64,000 bases of DNA, from the NCBI RefSeq assembly GCF_050947875.1, contig NC_134576.1, forward strand, positions 54,750,255-54,814,254, given 5' to 3'. The stretch's first letter is position 1; the number at the start of each line of letters is the position of its first letter. This document shows, in pieces, positions 58,260-64,000 of this stretch. Under the pieces are notes generated by a model. The model ran no database searches, had not been told where the DNA came from, and worked only from the letters and a program-made list of their open reading frames with translations. The DNA is from Dermacentor variabilis. Taxonomy: Eukaryota > Arthropoda > Arachnida > Ixodida > Ixodidae. The position numbers and the translations under genes were made by a program.

Positions 58260-59959
58260 CTTGGGTGGATGTCTCATTTTCCCTTCATTAATTAAACTGA
58301 GGGATGCCGACACTCAACCTAGGAACGGGCCCCTAAGAGGGTGCTTTAAAAAACCTATTTTGCTCGGTGATCTTAAGGAACCATGCAAATCTGCACCAAC
58401 ACAGAAGTTGCCAATATGACAAGCTTCGGTAATAGTACTTAATCCATTCGATTCATTAGTTTTATTGAAAACGTCCTCAGTATAATTTAAGTTGCACTTG
58501 TGCCCTTCCACACGACATTTCATAAATACCAGCAGAGCCTCACACTAACATGAATTATAGCCATTATGCTGAAGTCACCATGTTGCCGATATTTATGTAA
58601 ACTGCAAAAAGCAAATAAACGCGTTGGGAAAAGCGATGTGATGCTCCGTTGAAATTCTAGCTAAATCCAAAACCAATCGCGGAGTAAGAAAGATTGTTCC
58701 GCCATGGAGTGAGCCATTGCAAGATGACCAGTAATACACGGAACCCTTTTCTGTGTTAATGATTCAACAACTTCATATTTTGCAACTGCGCCGGAAAACA
58801 ACCTGCTCCAGCTCGATCAGTGGAGCAGCATACCATGCGGCAACTTTACAACTTTACTCAAGAACTTCAATGTTTAAATTTATCATGTTAAAGTGTTGTT
58901 TCCCTTTTCGGGAATGGATGTGACTTGACTTCTGTGTACGTCTGTATCTTTTGTTGATATTTGACTATAAATCTTGTTACTGTTCTTGTGTGTATAGACA
59001 TGCGTGGCAGAGATTTGTGGAATGTATTCACACTAAACTTCATTTGTAATTCCAGCGATGTCCTGTCCGTTTCTTCTTACTTTTGCCAGCGTCCATGCTT
59101 GCTGAAACCCCTTATGCGTTCACCATGCACAAACTGGCCCAGCAAACTACACTACCAAAAGATACACAGGAAATGGAGGCTTGAAGTGATCAACAATGGC
59201 CAAACAACGGATCGCTTTGTAACCTACATTTTGAAACAGGGACTCGCTAAGGGGTCTAAACCCTTGGCCAAATCTTGGCTGCGCAGACAACCCTTGTTTA
59301 AGCGTTGCAGATCAATTCATTGTCTTGACCAGGGGCGAGATCACGCAAGCATCTCGCTTTCCAAGCGTTCTCCTGCGTCCTCGTGATTCGCTGGAGCCGC
59401 GCATTCGTCAGCGGTCGTCTGCTCGGTCAGGCGGGAGCCCCAATTGAACACCGCCTACTCGTTGACGCAGGAGGCAAAGCGAGCGTTCGCAAAGCGAGAT
59501 TCTCGAGCATCTTGCCCCAATTCCTCATTATGAACAAATGATGCGGTTGTATCGCACCACGTAAAGGTATTATAAGAGAATAAATTGCGAAATCATGCCC
59601 GGTGACTGTGCAAAACAGCGTTAGGTCAATTCGATTCAGCAAAGTTTCATTGCGCTTTCTGTACCTATTTGTGGTGCGCTGCACCTTGGCCCTTAATTGT
59701 CTGAGGTAGAGTGGCGCACCCTGCAGCCCTGTCCTCCATTGCAGGGGGCGCAAGGCAAGGTGCCGGCACAATGCATTGTGCCCTTGCACCCTGCAGCAAG
59801 TGGGTGCAGCCTGGCACACCACAAACGGCTCTGCTTGCAGCTTTTTTTTTTTGTGTGTGTGGTGCCGTGCACGTTTTCTGATTTGAACAAACTTATTTTA
59901 TGTTTAATACTGGTTCAAGGTGATATGCACTTAGTTTTGAAAAAATCTAAATTCTGTTG
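58260..59959. other. No gene recognised
   Basis: An open frame at 58961-59386 (141 codons, plus) has no known motif. Nothing else is identified. Confidence 0.3.
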
Positions 59960-60115
59960 TTTTAAGTGCAAACGATGATTTGATTCTGAGGTACACCGCA
60001 GTGAGGAATTCCGCATTATTTTTTACCACCCGGGGTTCTTTAATGTGCACCCAAAGCTTAGTACACGAGCACCCTTGCATTTCACCCACCACAGAAATGC
60101 GGCGCTCCAGCGGCT
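59960..60115 (-). repeat. Ruka-like SINE body fragment
   Basis: Contains GATTCTGAGGTACACCGCAG, CCCGGGGTTCTTTAATGTGC and GAAATGCGGCGCTCCAGCGG. The head is lost and the copy is well diverged. Confidence 0.7.
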
Positions 60116-60402
60116 GTATGCACCGAGCTTTAATTGGCTAGGTGCCCATTTTTGTCCTGCTACATCGGTTTTATGTGGTACTAGGTGAGGAAAATTTTCA
60201 CTTGCAGGAGGACATATTTTGGGGATAGTTGGTTCTTGTTTACTGACATAATGCAACGCCAAGGGGACAACCACAAAGAACGATATGCAAAGGTCACAAG
60301 AACCTGTGATGTATGCGAATGTGTCTGTGTTCGTGGTTATGTCCTAGCGCTACATTATACCATTAAACTTTCACTAGATGCGACGTAGTTAAGCAGAAGT
60401 TG

Positions 60403-60480
<78 letters not shown>

Positions 60481-60496
60481 GCAGAAGTTGCACCTA

Positions 60497-60574
<78 letters not shown>
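60403..60574. repeat. (TA)n microsatellite
   Basis: Two TA arrays separated by a duplicated GCAGAAGTTGCAC unit (60393 and 60481). The array has probably been duplicated with its flank. Confidence 0.95.
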
Positions 60575-60578
<4 letters not shown>

Positions 60579-60909
60579 TTATTTATTTGAACAATTTGTT
60601 CCAAGTCTGCCTATTTTACATAATGTGTAGTACAAATAAAGACGACGAAAGAGAACAAACACACTTTGTATAAACGCACCCTCTTGCATATTTAAGCAGC
60701 GTTTCTTCGTTATATTGGGGGCGAGGACTCCTTTCCATTTAAATTCTTGTACATATGCAACGGCCAGTGAAATATCTCAATGACGCTGTCATTTGTTCTA
60801 ATGTATTACGCAGCAGCAGCTCTTACTGGTCATGTATCGTGAGTAAATATCCCGAAATTATAGTCGCAACAGAGAGCACGTATGTAAAGCAGGAGTTCTG
60901 CAGAATATA

Positions 60910-62062
60910 CGAGGGCGAGTGAAATGAAAGTGAGCCAATGCGAATATATGACAAACGGGGTACTTTCATTAAAAGTAGCCCCCATGAGCATTTGGTTGCC
61001 CCAACGTATGGAAGTCGCAAGGCGACAGGTCTCTGTTGTATGGAGGATGTTGCAGCGTTTCCCGCTTCAACTTTTCCAGTTTTGTATTACCGACATCAGC
61101 GACGTGGGGATGGGCATTGTCGTGGAACAAGATGACCCCATTCGTCAATTTTCCACGTAGATTGCTCTTGATTGCGAAACGCAGCCGATCCGGCGTTTCA
61201 CAATATCGGAAACAATCGATAATCTCTCAAGATTTAGCAAATTCTATCAGTAATGCCCCCTGACGATCGAAAAATAAAAGTCAACACATTTCCGGTGGAA
61301 ATGACGGCCTTTGCATGCTTGCTTTGGGGATGGTGAATTCGAATGTTGCCATCGTAAGCTTTGACGTCGTGTTTCAGGCTCGTAGTAGTGGCATGATGGT
61401 TCGTCTCCGATCACAATAGCAGACAAGAAATCATCACCATTATTGTGATGCCAGATCAGATGAGTAAAGGCAGCGCCGATCTTCTCCGTATTCTGGCCGT
61501 GGTTCAAAATCTTGCGCATCCATTGCGCACACTAGATCCGATAACCGAGATGTTCATGAATTATGGCGTGAACCAAACCATGACTGATGTTAACCCGCTC
61601 TACCAGTTCATCGATGCTTATCCTCCGTTCTTGTCTCATCAGCTCACCAACCTTTGCAATTTTGTTAGGGGTGATTGCACGATCGCTTTGGCCCGGTCTG
61701 GGATCGTCTTTGCAACTTTCACGTCCTTCTTTGAACTGTTTGTTCCAACGCTTCACGGTGGCCAATGAAATGCAATGTTCAATGTACACGGCAGCCATTA
61801 GGCGACTAATTTCTTTTTGAGAAACACCTTCAGCCGTCAAACACCTCACGGCACCACGCTGCTCAACTTCTGGAGCGTCCATTACGGCACGCATCCATGT
61901 TCAACCCAGTGTATGAGAGCATCAAAGAACATTTATCCTCACACCTGCGTGTCACTTTTGTAAATAAGAGATGCCTGTGTGCTACGAGCAGGCCTTGTAG
62001 ATAATGAACAGAACCATAATTGCGCGGTGTGGGTAGGCTCACTTTCATTTGACTCACCCTCG
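60910..62062 (-). mobile_element. Mariner transposon, complete but inactive
   Basis: 1153 bp between TA dinucleotides (60908-60909 and 62063-62064). Terminal inverted repeats of ~27 bp start CGAGGGCGAGTGAAATGAAA on the left and CGAGGGTGAGTCAAATGAAA on the right (read on the minus strand). It carries one transposase pseudogene on the minus strand. Confidence 0.95.
60960..61894 (-). pseudogene. Mariner transposase pseudogene
   Basis: A mariner transposase excises and inserts its element at TA sites. The minus frame starts near 61894 with MDAPEVEQRGAVRCL and the first helix-turn-helix. The second DNA-binding part follows (KIAKVGELMRQERRISIDEL, then HEHLGYRI). A TAG interrupts the frame at about 61529-61531. 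The frame continues in phase to VIGDEPSCHYYEPET (first catalytic Asp; the usual Trp after GDE-T is altered), then shifts. LFHDNAHPHVA (second Asp) and HPPYNRDLSPCDFH (third Asp) follow. I count 34 residues between the last two Asp, the mariner DD34D pattern. The stop and frameshift mean it is dead. Confidence 0.9.
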
Positions 62063-62329
62063 TACATTAAAAATGCGTACATACAATGGAATATAAAAAT
62101 GCGAAGCTACAGCTTGATAAAGGGCAAAAAAGTGCCACTGGAAACAAAGTTCACTGCACGTATACACAAAACCTCGCAACAAGATATTTAAACATACGCA
62201 TAAGTAAGTCTCCAATAAAGCTACGTATCTAAGAAAAAGTAACTGTATATAATGCGTAAAACAGGGCAAATAAACACGTTGAGCAATCAGATTCAAAGAA
62301 TCCTAGATCCTGCCCCCATTCCATGGCCT

Positions 62330-62590
62330 CCCCCCGATGCATCGCGCGCGACGGAAGGCGGCGCGCTTACTCCTCACTTATCTCCCTTGCGCACACAAGA
62401 CTGAGCCACCATCGTCGGCTCACTCATTCCCCCCCCCCCACCCCCCACACGCTTTCGTTCGCACATACAGCATGCGGCGGGGATGATATTGCCCTTGGAC
62501 TTTATGCGGAACATGAGGGCGACGGCGACGGCAGGAATGCGCCTAGAGTGCCCATATAATTGTCATCGCGATGATATAATAAGAGTATCC
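62330..62590 (-). repeat. GC-rich dispersed repeat, partner of 20846-21110
   Basis: Inverted and diverged relative to 20846-21110. It shares the GACGGCGACGGC block, the TTGGACTTTATG block and the GCATGCGGCGGGGATG region, then a C-tract at 62430-62450. Confidence 0.5.
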
Positions 62591-62599
62591 GGCAACTGA

Positions 62600-63837
62600 A
62601 GCGTCCCATGGCGCATTACTTTCCGCAGAAGAAGTAACAAAATAGAACTTTCACCATGCGACAATTTGCTGCATGCACCGCAACAACGCTTTTTTTTTTC
62701 CTTCTGTGGGGCGGGGACACCGTAATGAAAAAAAAAACTCAAAGTATGTTGGTCACAATCTAATGTCTATTTTGGGCAACTAATGTGGCTATTAGAGGAA
62801 AATCGAAGAAAACACGAGACGCTTGGTCCACGAAGAACCATTCGCATACTGCTCGGTATCCTACACCGGCGAGAGAAGACTTTCTGGAGAGGTTGCATTC
62901 AAGCGAACGCGGTGCAATCAAGTCGAGTCCCCACAATGATGGCGGTTAGTGACCATTGTTTCTTTTCTCGTCTGCAAGCTAGAAAGCGTCTAAAGCTCTG
63001 CCAGGCGAAAATGCACTCGGCTAGAGAAAACCGAACACGCACCGAAGTGCGCCGCGCGGTGGTCGGGGCAACACGAGAAAAACGCATGCGCTCTGGCTGG
63101 CTCTGGCAGCGCGTGGGTAGGGGAGCGAGAACAAAAAAATCGAAGAGGCTCAATGTGTCCTCGCTATTAAAAGTCAAAGTAGAAAAATAAATAAGAACGT
63201 AGTTAACTTGGCTGGCTTTAGAGTCTTCACTGGATGCGTTGGCGCATGTGAGAAAAAATGTTGATATTTTTTTACGTGACATGACGGCATGAATGAACCA
63301 CCACAACTCTCCCTCTCATCAGGCCTCGCTACGGGCTTTGTCAACTTATCTGATAGTATGTTGATTTAGCTTGTCGTGTTGTATGGCCCGATGTACGACT
63401 TTGTAAAAGTGAATGCACCTTTGGCGTCAAATATTTATGGGAGCATTAAACTTACAAAATTCCTCAAGTGAAAATAAGCACACGTTTGGAAATGTCAATG
63501 CACTTTTCACATCAAAAGTTTATGAGAACTTCATACCCATAATGTTTCGGAATGGACATCCACGCGCTCCGTAAATTCCATGATAGAGCGTAGATTCCAC
63601 GGCCTCCGCGAGATGCCGCGGCGAGCCCATTCGCCATCAAAATATCCTTGAAACTTTGTGCTCAGATGGGGCTACTTGCGTTATGTGAATCCCGATGCAT
63701 GGACGTTGCCGCGAAATCCAGACCGAGTTCCCAATTTTCGCGGTGAAATGGCTTTTCGAGCGTGAAAAAGACGCTCTAGACAAAATCCAGAATGATTTTC
63801 GACGCCGGGGGTTGCTTTGGTCGTCGGTGCATGGACA
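62600..63837. other. No gene recognised
   Basis: An open frame at 62783-63190 (135 codons, plus, basic) has no family resemblance. Short poly-A and poly-T runs only. Confidence 0.25.
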
Positions 63838-63905
63838 GCACGAAAAAATTTCGGGGGGGGGGGGGGGCTGAAGCCCCATAAGTCTCCCCCCCCCCTGGCT
63901 ACGCC
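63838..63905. repeat. GC-hairpin repeat end (third copy)
   Basis: A long G run, then CTGAAGCC, then a C run, preceded by GAAAAAATTTC and followed by TGGCTACGCC. This is the same style of end as in the repeats at 2355 and 56885. Confidence 0.55.
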
Positions 63906-64000
63906 GCTGCCGCTCACCTATACTGAATGACTTCGTTTGGTTAGAAAATTAGCTATCCCAAATGTAATCCTACAGTTTATGTTAGGATTCGTTAGCTTCA

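Noticed and set aside
62783..63190. 135-codon basic open frame
   Set aside because: No domain, no splice sites and ordinary composition for chance frames in this window.

Overview
The window looks like nuclear DNA of a hard tick (Ixodidae). The evidence is several copies of a tRNA-headed SINE that I recognise as the tick family Ruka, several tick-type LINE fragments with RNase H and C-terminal zinc knuckles, a degenerate mariner, Ty3-like gag fragments, long dinucleotide repeats, and a neprilysin-like (M13) gene on an intron-bearing scale. No bacterial or viral gene organisation is visible. Most of the 64 kb is intergenic or intronic DNA filled with decayed and nested mobile elements. Only two host genes can be supported with real strength.

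Host genes. (1) A U2 spliceosomal snRNA gene lies on the minus strand at about 22082-22271, with an intact 5' end, branch-point recognition segment, Sm site and a 3'-box-like element just downstream. (2) A membrane M13 (neprilysin-like) protein lies on the minus strand. Its large exon (45984-47876) carries the transmembrane anchor and whole ectodomain, but the zinc-binding HExxH and ExxxD motifs are absent, so it should be a pseudopeptidase. A phase-compatible upstream exon at 53822-53977 probably supplies the cytoplasmic tail and start codon, giving an intron of about 5.9 kb that holds a (GT)n tract and a SINE.

Mobile elements, left to right: a Ty3-like gag fragment (1.5-2.0 kb); LINE 3' ends (3.7-4.2 and 5.2-6.0 kb); a foldback element (7.16-7.49 kb); two related foldback elements with tRNA-like cores (10.1-10.5 and 11.9-12.3 kb); a hAT-type transposase pseudogene (10.7-15.6 kb) split by one of those foldbacks and by a 2.7 kb LINE with an open RT-RNase H frame; a SWIM-domain relic (16.2-17.0 kb); an inverted duplication (22.6-26.1 against 30.4-31.6 kb), the left copy of which carries a 2.3 kb insertion with a THAP relic itself split by a foldback element; a non-autonomous hAT with an 8-bp target duplication (32.3-33.1 kb); another foldback (38.1-38.3 kb); LINE endonuclease remains (42.3-43.1 kb); and, after the M13 gene, a LINE relic (55.3-56.4 kb), a second gag relic (57.5-57.8 kb) and a complete-length but broken mariner (60.9-62.1 kb).

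The most interesting signal is the set of small foldback elements. They have inverted arms, sometimes also a tandem arm, a one-sided tail of about 40 nt that is similar between copies, and target-site duplications of 10-13 bp. This resembles non-autonomous Penelope-like retroelements rather than DNA-transposon MITEs. That assignment is an inference: no reverse transcriptase of that class is visible here.
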